Assembly: GCA_032191485.1 (NCBI GenBank)
Contig: JAVDOI010000011.1
Span: forward strand, 2,079,438-2,143,437
DNA: 64,000 nucleotides
From: Leptoclinus maculatus
Lineage: Eukaryota > Chordata > Actinopteri > Perciformes > Stichaeidae
Reading direction: 5' to 3'
Both the position numbers and the translations under genes were made by a program. The stretch's first letter is position 1. Each line of letters begins with the position of its first letter. This document shows, piece after piece, positions 24,509 to 36,346 of this stretch. Under the pieces are notes generated by a model that had not been told where the DNA came from, did not search any database, and was given only the letters and a program-made list of their open reading frames with translations.

Positions 24509-27500
24509 CAGACACGTCCCATGTCTGATCTTCAAGTTTCCTCTCAACAAGACGCCTTGTAAAACACCTTTAAGCGGCTTGTGTGGATGCCACATTTTGG
24601 AGTCGCTGTGCACAGATTTTAAAATAATGGCAGACGTTTGCCAAATTCTGCTGCTCTACCGAGCCAGAACCCATTATGGGAATCGGCACCCGGTGAGCTC
24701 TTTTGTTTCCATCCACTTCTTGACAGATTTCAGTCAGCGCAGCAGGCACAGAGCGTCCTGAAGCGCCGCTCAGGCTGCGATTAATCGGTTTACCGTCACC
24801 GAAGTAATACTTGTACAGACTGAATTTTTCTTCTCTCTCTGTCATACTGTGTTGTGGAGTCGGACTAGTAGCAGTGCAGGAAGATAAAGGCAGACGTTAA
24901 CGAGTAAAGATGAATGTCTGTGGTTGAGAATGGGTCACGGTTAGAGAGCAGAATTGGAGACATGTCTGCACCATCCACCTTCGACATTTCCTGCCAGATA
25001 GCGCCTGGGAGAACCATTTCCCCCCGCTGTCTCAGCCGAGGCCTCAAAAATGTGAGAAAATGCTGTTGGGTAATTTGGCCTGTACTATGATTATGGGTTT
25101 TTTGATATTTTGATATTCTACCCCAAATCCCTCTTCTCTTCTTTTTGTTTTTTTTTGTTCTGCCTCTCACCAACATCGCAATGAAACATCCTGTCAAAAT
25201 ATTTTGGAATTGTTGTCAGGGTTCTAAATATGGACTCCTTGTGAAGTGCACAAAAAAAAGGGATCGAATCCTAATTAGTATGTTCGCTTGTTGGGCAACT
25301 TTGTCCATGTGGCACAAACCTCTGAAGAGGACGTGAAAGCAAAGAAAACCTCGACGAAGGAACGAGAACCCTTTTTTTGTAACGTAAGACATCTGAAAAT
25401 CGTATATGCTGCTGCACAGTTTTTGATTTACATACTCATATAATGAAAAATGACATAATCTCCGCAAAACAAATATGCAAATATTCCACTGACTATGTAA
25501 TAGATAGAACACTCCACGTGCAACATTGTCTCAATTCTCACCAAATCCTGTGCACAGTCAAAAATACACCGCGTTATGATCGGTCACATGGTCAGTCCAG
25601 GAATGAAACAGAACCACCCTCAGACCATGACGGCCGTGCCAGAGCAGCTCGGGGGGGAAACATATACTTAACTGGGCTACCATGTGATTTGGCTGCGACG
25701 GGGATACGCATGTACTCCTTTAAACTGCACATTAACTGGCCTCTATGCAATAACAAGTTAACCTTTTATCTGGCTATAACAAGCTCTACCGCCGTATCCA
25801 AATAAACAAGAGGATGCTGTTCAATTGAACCCGCTGAAAGGACTTCTGGGGAATAGGTCAAAAAACACCCACTATTTTGCAAGCTAAAAACTCCCGAATG
25901 TTTAGTTTATTGTGCCACACGAAAAAGAGCACTGTGCACACTGTGAACTCAAAATGATGTTTGTTGACACTGCTGTTGGTTTATGAAAATGTTCTTTTTC
26001 AGCTCGTTTTTTTTTTTTTTTTGCTGGCTGATTACAAAATATGTTTCTAGCTTTGCAAAGAAATCAACAATGGCCATGTAAGGACACATTACACGGAGCT
26101 CCAGTCCTCACCAGACACTCGTGATGAGTTGAACAAGTTGAATGTGGTGCGAGTTCAGACGTAAACAACGCTATAAACTGAAACGTAACACTGCACGGCC
26201 AGCATAAATACATCTTGTACTTAAAAAAAAAAAGTGTTAAGATGGAATCAGCCGCCCTCGCAGCTCAAAACCTCCGCTGCGGTCCTACCTGAGTCGGTGG
26301 CTGTGATCAGCAGGAAGTATTTCCCCTGAGCCTCTCGGTCCAGAGTCTGGGTCACGCTCAGCTGACCGCTGGACGACAGGCTGAACGCGCCCTCGTCGTT
26401 CCCGCCGCTGAGCATGTAGCTTAGCTGCCCGTTGGCACCTTGGTCGTCGTCTCTGGCAACAACCTGGAGAACACAGAAACAAGCCTCTTTCAGGGATTCT
26501 GGGTATCAGACTTCTTCTTCTTGTGAAAGAAATGTGTTTTTCATTTCCAGCAGCCAAAGTGCAAAACTGCAGGTCTGGAATAAACAATTAAGAGGGAGCT
26601 TTATTAGCATGGCAGCAGTGGTGGAAAGTAACATTAAGTACAGTTCAGCTTCTGTGTTTTATGTACAAAAATAGGATCAAATACTAAGAGAAAGACGATG
26701 TAACCTGTGAGTCACAACTCTTCTCCTTACATATTAAAAGTTAAATATATTAGCAACAAAACACACTCTTGCTTGAACACACTCAGGTGTTTTGTCACTA
26801 CAGCATTACGTGGTCTGGTATGACCAATCGTTTCAACAGTATGTTTGTTAATGTTAGCTTATATTGTGACTGTATGATTCTTCTTGTGCTACATTTATGG
26901 GATAAAAGTAAATATCAGCAAAAGTTCCATAGTTTTGCTTTAAGTAAAGAACCTGAAAAATGATGTTTAAAGTCCCGGTGAAACGGAAGATGTTGTTTTT
27001 AACTCCTGTACTGTGACGTATTCCACAGTGAAAGGATGTACAGTTAAAAGGGTGATTCAAATAAAATCCGTTGCATGTGATTGGACCCTAAAAAGTGGGC
27101 GGGCTTAGAATTTAGTGCGACACACAAACCTCACTTGTCACTGAAAGTTGCAAGTTGATTGATGTACGGATGTCATTATATTATATAGGAAAAAAAGCTG
27201 ATTGGATTTTCATATAAAATGCAAAGAAATTAATTAATGAAATAGGTGCACAATATGACCGGTTAAAAAGTAACAGGTCTTACTCTAGTTACTTTCCATC
27301 ACGAGAGAGCAACTTGTGCTTTTGTGCTGTACAAATGGACTCGACATTTCAGTGGATTAGTTGACAAGTGATCTTTGGAAAGAGGCTTAAGCTCCATATT
27401 CACCAAATCAAAAGATGTCATTTTTGCAGTTTTCTAGCAGTTTTCTAGCAGTTTTCATTTTTTGTTTTTTTTCCCACCCGGATGTGTTTTCTATGGAAGC

Positions 27501-30500
27501 CCATCCCCGACAGCCAAAAAAAAAAAAAGATCACAAAAAAAAAAAAAAAAAAAAATGAGATCCCTAAAAAAATAAATAAAAAAAAAATAGGAACTTAAAA
27601 AATAAAAGAAAAAAATGTAATTCACAAAAGAAAAAAAAAAAAAAATCCACCCACAAAATAAATAATAATAATTCTAATATATATATTTTTTTTATTTTAC
27701 TTTTTTTCCACCAGCAAAAAAAAAAAAAAAAACTTTTGGTGCATCCATCTGTAACCATAACACTGACCAGATTTTTCCAGTAGCTATAGAAAGTCGAAAT
27801 TATGAGATACTTTAACACAACAGTCATAGAAGCAGCTATGACATATGAATGGATTGTGAGTACATTGAAGACTTCTTTAAAACGTGGCTTTACAACACAT
27901 GAAATACAGATGATGTTTCACATGGATTGTACTGAGCAAACGCACCCTTGAATAGAATGTTAAGCAAGAAGCAGCTCTGGAGTATAAAGAATGAAACCAA
28001 TGTGGCTGAGGTGGCGACCAATAAACAGCAACTGGAAACATCTTTATTTTTTTATTTTTTGCTGACAGAGAAAAAGTAAAAAAAAAAATATATATATATA
28101 TATATATATTTTTTTTTTTTGTGAATTCATTTTTTTTTTTTTTTTTTTTTTTTGTGAATTAATTATATCTTTTTTTTTGTGAATTACATTTTATTTATTT
28201 TTTTTAAGTTACTATTTTTTTTTTTTAGTGATCTTATTTATTTTTTTTTTTTTTTGTGATCTTTTTTTTTTTTTTTGCTGTGGGAATGGGCTTCCATAGT
28301 TTCTTTTGATAAATGCGTTGCTAAATTCATACAGCTGTCAGTAACCCAGTACGACCACCATCCTGAGCCTTTCCACTGAAGCAGCTGAGGGTTAATCACC
28401 ATCACGTTGCTGGGCGGCACCGTGAAGGTAATTGTTGAGGGAAGGAAGATCATTACTTTATTCACTTTGTCTAATCAGACTGTCCCAGAGAATCCACAAA
28501 AAAAAACACTGAGTACGAAGCTATTATTCAGCCTTGACTTTTCACCCTCGTGCTGCGGCATTAAACTACCACTTTTCACCGGTGAGCCTAAATGCATCGT
28601 GGGCTCTCCAGCCCTCCCTGCCGTGCATGCCGCAGACGGCCAGGTTAGCACACAGATGTGTGTTCTTGTGTGGCAGAAGCCCACCGCGTCTGGACCCCTT
28701 CCCCACCGCATAACTGTGCCCTCATTTCCTCACAAGGTACACAAGTGGAAAGAAAATGGAATCGCGCCGTCGCTGGAAATCAGTCCTTCCCTTCCATTTT
28801 TTATACATGGCTCATTTAGTCATCAGGCTGGTCGGGACGTTAATTGCCCTCTCATGCAATTTAGCCCCGTTTCATATTTCGGTGAAATCCTATAAAGCCG
28901 TAATTGTGCGAAGCAAATTGCAGTCATATATCATTTCTATATCATTTTAGCCACGTATTTGTCATGGCATTTAGCAAAATAAGACCACCATGCTAAGTGG
29001 TTCAGTGCACCGTTATGAATCACATACCTGCACTTATTAAGTTAGTATTACTACAAATTTGGTTAAGGCATTAGCTTATTTAAGGTCTTAGAACTGTCAT
29101 TCAAAACACTGCCTTCTTTTCACTCAGAAAGTCCTGTCTGTGAATGTTAATGACGTCCCAACTGCTTAAAACGTTAATGAAAGTCTTGACAAAAAGAGAA
29201 AACAAACATACTGACCTGCAGAATGTTTTTTGGGAGATCCTCAAAGTTCTCCTGAACATTGACAGTGTAAGGAGAGAGCTCAAACTCAGGTGAGCAGTCA
29301 TTCACGTCCAACAGCACAATGTTGACCGTAGCGCGGTCCACCCTGGGGCTGCTGCCTCGGTCGGCGGCTTGGACCACCAGTGAATAGGACGAACGCGCCT
29401 CGCGGTCCAGCTGCTTGGCCACCGAAATCACCCCTGTAACCGAATCTATTCTGAAATCAGAGTTGGTGTTGCCTCCTGAGATGGAAAATCGGATCTGCCC
29501 GTTGGTTCCCTCGTCTGCATCGCTGGCGAACACCTGGATGACATCGGTCCCGGTCAAGGTGTTCTCCTCGATCTCGATGTCGTAGATGTTCTGCGAGAAG
29601 CTCGGCGTGTTGTCGTTGACGTCCAGAACCATCATAGTCACATCCATTGTTGAGGACAGAGGGGGTTCGCCTTTATCGGTAGCTACGACTGTGAGGGTGT
29701 AGTTGGAAAGCTCCTCGCGGTCCAGTTCCCCAACCAACCTGACGTCTCCGTCGATCGTACCGATGCTGAACTTGTTACCGAAAGGTCCTTTGAGGGAGTA
29801 CTCGACGTAGCTGTTGGGTCCACTGTCGGGGTCTGCGGCCTGGGCAGTGAACACGACCGTGTCCACCGGCGTGTTCTCCTGGATGTAGGTCTTCCTCTGA
29901 GAGATGAAGGTTGGCGGACAGTCGTTGACATCCAGAAGGATGATGGACACCTGGGAGGTGCTGGTGAAGCGGGCCATGGGAGGAGGAGCCAGGTCGTTGA
30001 CCGTGATCACCAGGTTGTAGAAGGATTGGATTTCTCTGTCCAAGGCCTTCTTGGTTTGGAGGACTCCGTCCTTGCCGATGACAAAGTGGCCCTGGGAATC
30101 TCCAGACGCAATTCTGTAGAGGAGCTGGGCATTCAGGCCTGGAAAACATAAAAAGAGGGAATCAGAAGACAATAATAATGATACCTGAAATATTTCAAAA
30201 GGTAGATTGGATAACGACATGTTGGTAAGCTCCATCTTCACTGAACACTGAACTGAACAATTTGATTGTTTCATTGTTTTCAAATCATGTTCTTAATAAA
30301 TCCTTTCATTGTTTTGTCAATAAAGTCATCAGAAAAATGCCTGTTAGAATATCCCACAACCCAAGGTGACATCTTCAAATATCCAAACCATTTGTTATTC
30401 ACTATCATGTATGACAAAGAAAAGCATTGAAGCATAAAAATCACATTGGAGAAGCTTAAATCCGGCAAAGATTTGGCATGACTGAAATTATTTGATTAAA

Positions 30501-33500
30501 AAAAGTAGTCTTAAGTAAACTGAGAGCATCCCCGGTGTGGTCCGCCTAAAGTGCTTCCTGACAAAAGATACTTAACATTAACGAGACAGACTCCGTTTGT
30601 ATTTTGCTCCCACGGTTAAATGTGTTACTTCCCTCGAGTGGAGAACTGACAAAACATGGAACCAAAATTAAAGTTGGACAAACAGGAGGACTCTGTGGTC
30701 GGGGCAAGGATTAAGTAGCAGGCTCGTTCTTATTAAATCTCCTTTTCCTGTACATATCAGGCGGAGAGTTTGGGTGTATTTTTAACCTAAAAACCTGTCT
30801 AGTGGCACTCACGGTGCCAAAAAAAGAAATAAATCTACCAGGAACTATTTAATATGACCTCGAATTAAAAGAATAGCCAGATAACAAACAGTGGTGGAGG
30901 TTGAATGTTGATATTTTCGACTAGCGTCCATTGTTCCAGATGTGATTGTTAAATATCCTGTATGCGTCTCAATCATATGTGTTATCTCCATCCATTTCCA
31001 CAAATTGTGCATGTGCAGCAGCCGGAGCTCTGGCTGCTGCTCTCCAAGTCCTCCAAAGTAGACGATCCATTCATGTACTGGAGCTCGACTGATCGCTATC
31101 AAAAGACAAAACGCCGCAGCAAACCACTTCCTAAACTGATAGTGGAGGTTGTGAAACATTTATTTAAAGACGGTGTGACCGAGTTGATGGATGTTGTGAA
31201 CTATCTATCCCTGAAATCACGGCCTAATCCGCAGCACTGCCCTGGAACTTGGGGGTTGAAATGAGCTTAAATTGAGCGTCTGTAATTCAACTCAACGGGG
31301 TATTCATGTGGAAAGCGTCGGCACCTTCCCACACTCAGGCGTGTATTTACAGTACACAAGTAATCCCTTATCAAAAGCTTGAGTGCTACATCCATCCGAG
31401 TTTAGGCCGCGCTGTCTAGAGACAAAGTCCGGGGGTCGGGGGTCAGGGCTTAGGAAGTGCTAACAATGGCGGCGTTTTTATTTTGACAGTGAAGAGCGGT
31501 GCCGCTGTGTATCTGCAGAGGACGATGCGGTCGGATTATGTGGACGGTGGAGAGAAAGATGCCAGACTCTGGTTGAGAACCAGGCAGTATATTTCCCAGG
31601 AATGTAGGTCACAATAACCACATTAGGTCTGGGTGAAGCGGTAATTACAGTGGAGGAGAGTAGCGGTGACCGTTCAAATACCGCACGGCACTTCACATAC
31701 ATGAAACCCGCCACCTGAAAAACGCAGAAATAACTCAGGCCACTTAATCACACGGTGTGGCTGTGTTTCATCAAGTCATTCATGCGCGACGCGCGGAATA
31801 AAAATGAAAAAATAAAATGTAGGCTTGAGGGCTTCTGTGTAACCAACTGTCATAACGAAATGACAGGCCTGCATTAAGTTAATCTGCTTTGGCGAACTCA
31901 CACTTGATTTATTCAGTAGGAGAGCACATTAAAACGTTCTCAGAGAACTTTTAAATATAATGACATCTCTGGGATACCTCACCAGAGTCTAACTTCCTTT
32001 AACCACAATTTTAAATATTCCTCTTCTGACATATTTGTCTTGCACTAATTCAACTTATCCTGATTTGGAAGTGTTGACGAATGTTTCTAAATATAGTTAG
32101 AAAAAAACATTTCCTTTTGGTCTCTTGAGATTTTAGTGGTAAAATCATGAAGGAAAGTCTTTTCAGACAATTGTGATGTTTAACGATTGTCAAATATATT
32201 AATAATAATAACATTAAAGCCTCAAGCAATAGATTAAGCAGGTGCTTTTCCCATAAAATGCTAAAATCAATGCACAAATGATAAAAGCAAGCCAAGAGTG
32301 GAATAATGCATCTCCTATTTATTGACTATAGATCTATTAGAGCCTGATAAATATGGCGAAAGTCATTTCTGAACTTATTGTTCAGCAGTTAAAAATCCTG
32401 CCAAATAACAGAAATATTAGTTTTGTGTTCTTTAAATTCCATCTCCCTCATAATTTCCCGTTCGACGTACCATCATCAGCATCACTGGCCCCGACGGTGA
32501 CGATGCTGGAGCCAGGCGGCAGACTCTCAGACACCGACGTGCTGTACGCGGTGGTGTTGAAGACGGGCGGGTTGTCGTTCACGTCCAGGACGTTGAAATA
32601 CACTCTGACTGTGCTGGCCTGGCCCCCGCCGTCCCGGGCCTTCGCCGTCAGGATGTAGTACTGCTGCGTCTCGTAGTCCAGCGGACGCGTCACGTTGAAG
32701 ACGCCCGTCACCGGGTTCAGCAGGAACGCCTCGTCCTCGTCGTCCTCCTCCAGCGAGTAGGTGACCTCTCCGTTCACCCCGGAGTCAGAGTCGCTGGCCA
32801 AGATCGCCGCCACGATGGAGCCTGCGAGAGTCAGACGGGTTGTAACACAGAGGCGAGAAGTTAGACTTTACTACGCCATAGAACAGAATGACTTTAATAC
32901 ACCTACAGGGGGTTATTAGGGATGTTTATTAATACCATTAAAAGTGACTCCGTGTTCACTCTGCCAGCTTCGCTTTTTTAATTCACTTGGCCTGAACTAA
33001 AGCCAATCCCTGGTATTAAACTGATAATGTACGGATGAAAAGCTAATGATTAGGTGTCTTTATTAGTATTTCATAATCATATCTTGATTACATCCCCGAC
33101 CTGACATTCTTCTGACATTTTCCAAACGTTCTTTCTCTTTCTTGTGATTGTAGCGGTGAGAGGGACAGAGGAGCTGTGCCAGACAGTTGTCAGTGTTATT
33201 GTAAATCCTGCTGGTCGCTGATAGATTTCCACATAAATCAAATCTCAGTTACTGTTCCTTTGACCTCTTAAACTCTTTTAATTTCCCCCTTAAGGACGGT
33301 ACAGAGGATTTGGGAGCGCTACAACGCTCTTATTAAAATGTTCTTTGAAAACTAAAAAGTTTTCTTATAAAAGATACTCTTATAAACTGCTAAAGTAAAG
33401 ACGCTGCTCCTAATAATTTGAGTTCATGATGAGCTTAACAGAGCGGTCTGAGAGCTTTCGCAGAGGACAAAACACTGCCTGTCTGAGTCCACAACGTCTA

Positions 33501-36312
33501 CGCATCGTCAGTGTGTTTTAGTTTGCTTCACTGACTGAGACTAAGACCTCACCCGGCGCCATGTCTTCTGGGATATCGAAGGAATACGTGGCCCGGGAGA
33601 ACTGGGGCGTGTGGTCGTTGACGTCTTTGACGGTGATGTTCAGCCTCATGTCGGTCGACTGTTTCCCGTCGTCCGCCCGCACCAGAAGGGAATACTTCGA
33701 ACGGCGCTCCCGATCCAGCTTCTTGGTGGCGATCAGATCGCCGGACTCGGGGTCGATCCGAAAGCTGTCGTCTGCCCCGCTGATGATGGTGTACGTCACG
33801 AGAGCATTGGGACCCTGAGGTGAAGGCAGAAAACGTGGAATTATTAGTTTGTAACTGACTGCAAATGAAGTAAGATCGCATCATTTAATCAGCACGTTTA
33901 CTGCACAAAACCACAAACTTAACAGTGGAATCAACATTTGTGTTTCAATATTTGCTGGCTGCTGTACCAGTAAGTTAGATGCACTTTGCTGAACTCGGGG
34001 CCACAAAGAGGAAGCGCATCGTGATTACGAGTATCAAAGCAACTCTAACCGGGTAGGAAATGAGTTTACAGCACATGTTATTAGCGTGTCACGTCTGCAG
34101 ATCAAACATCCTACATGTCTAGCATGAATGAATCCTCTTCTTCACGGAGACACTCCGTGAAGAAGAGGATTCAAGGTGTCAAAGAGGCCGTGCAACAGAT
34201 CACAAATAAAGACAAGAGGAAACGCATGTGAAGGGATTAAACCCAGCTGACCTGCACAAACAAGAGGCAACTACAAACTCCATGAATAACTTTAAAGTCC
34301 TGCACAAACATGCTAACAAGAGAATGTAAAAACTCTTATCAAGTCATTCATGTGCACATTAAATAAAGTTAAAGTGCAGTAAATATTTCGACACTTTCTA
34401 TGGCGCCCATGTCTATAATGCATTATAAACTCTATACTTAACGCTTTATAATCTATTTATAGATGTATAATTAAAGTTAGAACATTATTTGTAACAATAA
34501 TTATAACAAATTATTTAAAAAAGACTCATAAGGTCAAGTATCATAAAAGTAATACGTTATAAGACTTTTTTTCCTGACATTACAAAATTGGGATCCAAAA
34601 ACAACGTGTTTGTATGGGACAGAGGTTGAGATGATGTCACTAAACTGGTAGATTCATTCGCTTGTCTTTAGCAGTCAGGGAGACAATAAATACTCGATAT
34701 AAAGGATATTTTAACACTGCAGCAACTCTGAACACTTTAACCTCTGAAATATGTCAAAAACACACTACTTCTACATCTTGAATCACATAATGTATTATGA
34801 AATGTCTCATTCATGAAGCTGATAAAGAAAAAAAGGAGCAGAAGCTGAACGCCGATGTTCTGGTGAGTCTCGCTCTCAGCCTTTGAACTTTTGGGGGCTA
34901 TAGTGTTCCTCTATAAATGCAACTAATAGATCCCCTGTTACCTTGGACGAGTACAAGCGCCGCGACACAAGTGATCGCTGCAGCGAGAGGCTTTGGAATA
35001 GGAGAGGCGGACCGAACGTGATATGACAACTCAATGGGCCCCGACGACGGAGCTTGACATTTATATTTGTGCCGGGGACAATCAGAGATCAGACAACTGT
35101 CTCACTCTGTGTCTTCTGATGAACAAAAAAGCAACATCAAAAAGCTACTGCTATTCAGCGGGATGAGGTTCCGGTTACAGCCGGTTAAGAGCGAAGCTAA
35201 AAGGGACTCTTTCAGCTATGCCTGATGTTTGTGTGGTGCTTTTTGATCCTGCCTGGACAATGGAAGGGCTTAAACAGAGAGGCGTTGCATTAAGCTTGTT
35301 TCTGTCTCTGCACGTCGACACATTTACTGCCTTGCTGGACAATGGCGCTCTCACACAACGAACTGCGTTTTACATAAACTGTATGCACGCAGTCACGTTG
35401 TCTCTTGCTCCTCACTTAATCTGTAGCTCTCAGGCATGTATTTGCCGAGCCGCCCTCCTGAACTGAGCAGTCTTTCCGTGGGGACACAAGTGCTATTTCG
35501 GGACGTTTTGCATAAAGTTCTCAACTCCCCACGTTGTCGCGCTGCTCGTCGGTGCTTCGCATCTTTGTCCCTTCTGACGCTAGTGCGTCCTTGTGCCGGT
35601 TTCCAATGAAAAGTGGACTCACGCGGCCTCTCGAGGCGCACACATTGAGCCTAGATAGATTTACACCAAGGCGTTCTTTTTAAAAGGGACCACAGTGTGT
35701 GAAACGGCAAAAGTATAATTTATGGATACAGGTATCGCAGGTTCATATAATTTCTGGAACGGACCAGAAAAGGAATAAATTCTGTCCGTCACAGAGTCAA
35801 ATTAAATGACTTTCCCTTCTATGTTTAACAGACTTTGTGCATAAAACCAACAGGTCTAGACACGGCAGTCGTTGGCCAAAAGCTTTAGAGGGGAGTCAAT
35901 ATCGTAAGGCCAAGTTCATGACTCGCTCTTATCTCTTTCCCGTGGCCAGGTTTTTACGACGGGTAAAAACCTCCGTCTTCTTGACCCCGTCTCTCATTGC
36001 ATTACCAGAGACCCGGTCAGAGATCCAGGCCCAGTTAAAAAAAAAGGGAACGGAGAGGGGGGGACCAGGAGGAACGGAGCGAGGCCCCGCTCATCTAACT
36101 ACCCTGCTGTCATCAATCAGTGGCTCCAGATCTGGCAATCCCATCAGCCACCTGGGCTGCAGGCCGGAACCCAACACCCGCGGTTTTGCCAATTAATTTT
36201 CTGATAGGGTTCAAAGGCAGAGCAAGGGAGGTGGGGAGAGGCCGAGCAGGGGATCCATCTAGACCACAGTCCAACACACACTCACACAAATGATGAACAC
36301 AGGCATGCATTA

Positions 36313-36346
<34 letters not shown>

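Larger units (their letters stand above)
15319..26288 (-). other. fat4 intron (11 kb)
   Basis: Intron between the exons at 26289-26463 and 15138-15318. Contents that I can support are a dispersed-repeat fragment at about 16931-17050, a G16 tract at 19806-19821, a long AG microsatellite at 24453-24505 and a T tract near 26008-26025. Short ORFs throughout show no domain or codon pattern I recognise. Confidence 0.75.

Noticed and set aside
34129..34173. MicroRNA precursor interpretation of the perfect hairpin
   Set aside because: The stem is only 21 bp, without mismatches, and the loop is 3 nt; precursors normally have a longer imperfect stem and a bigger loop.
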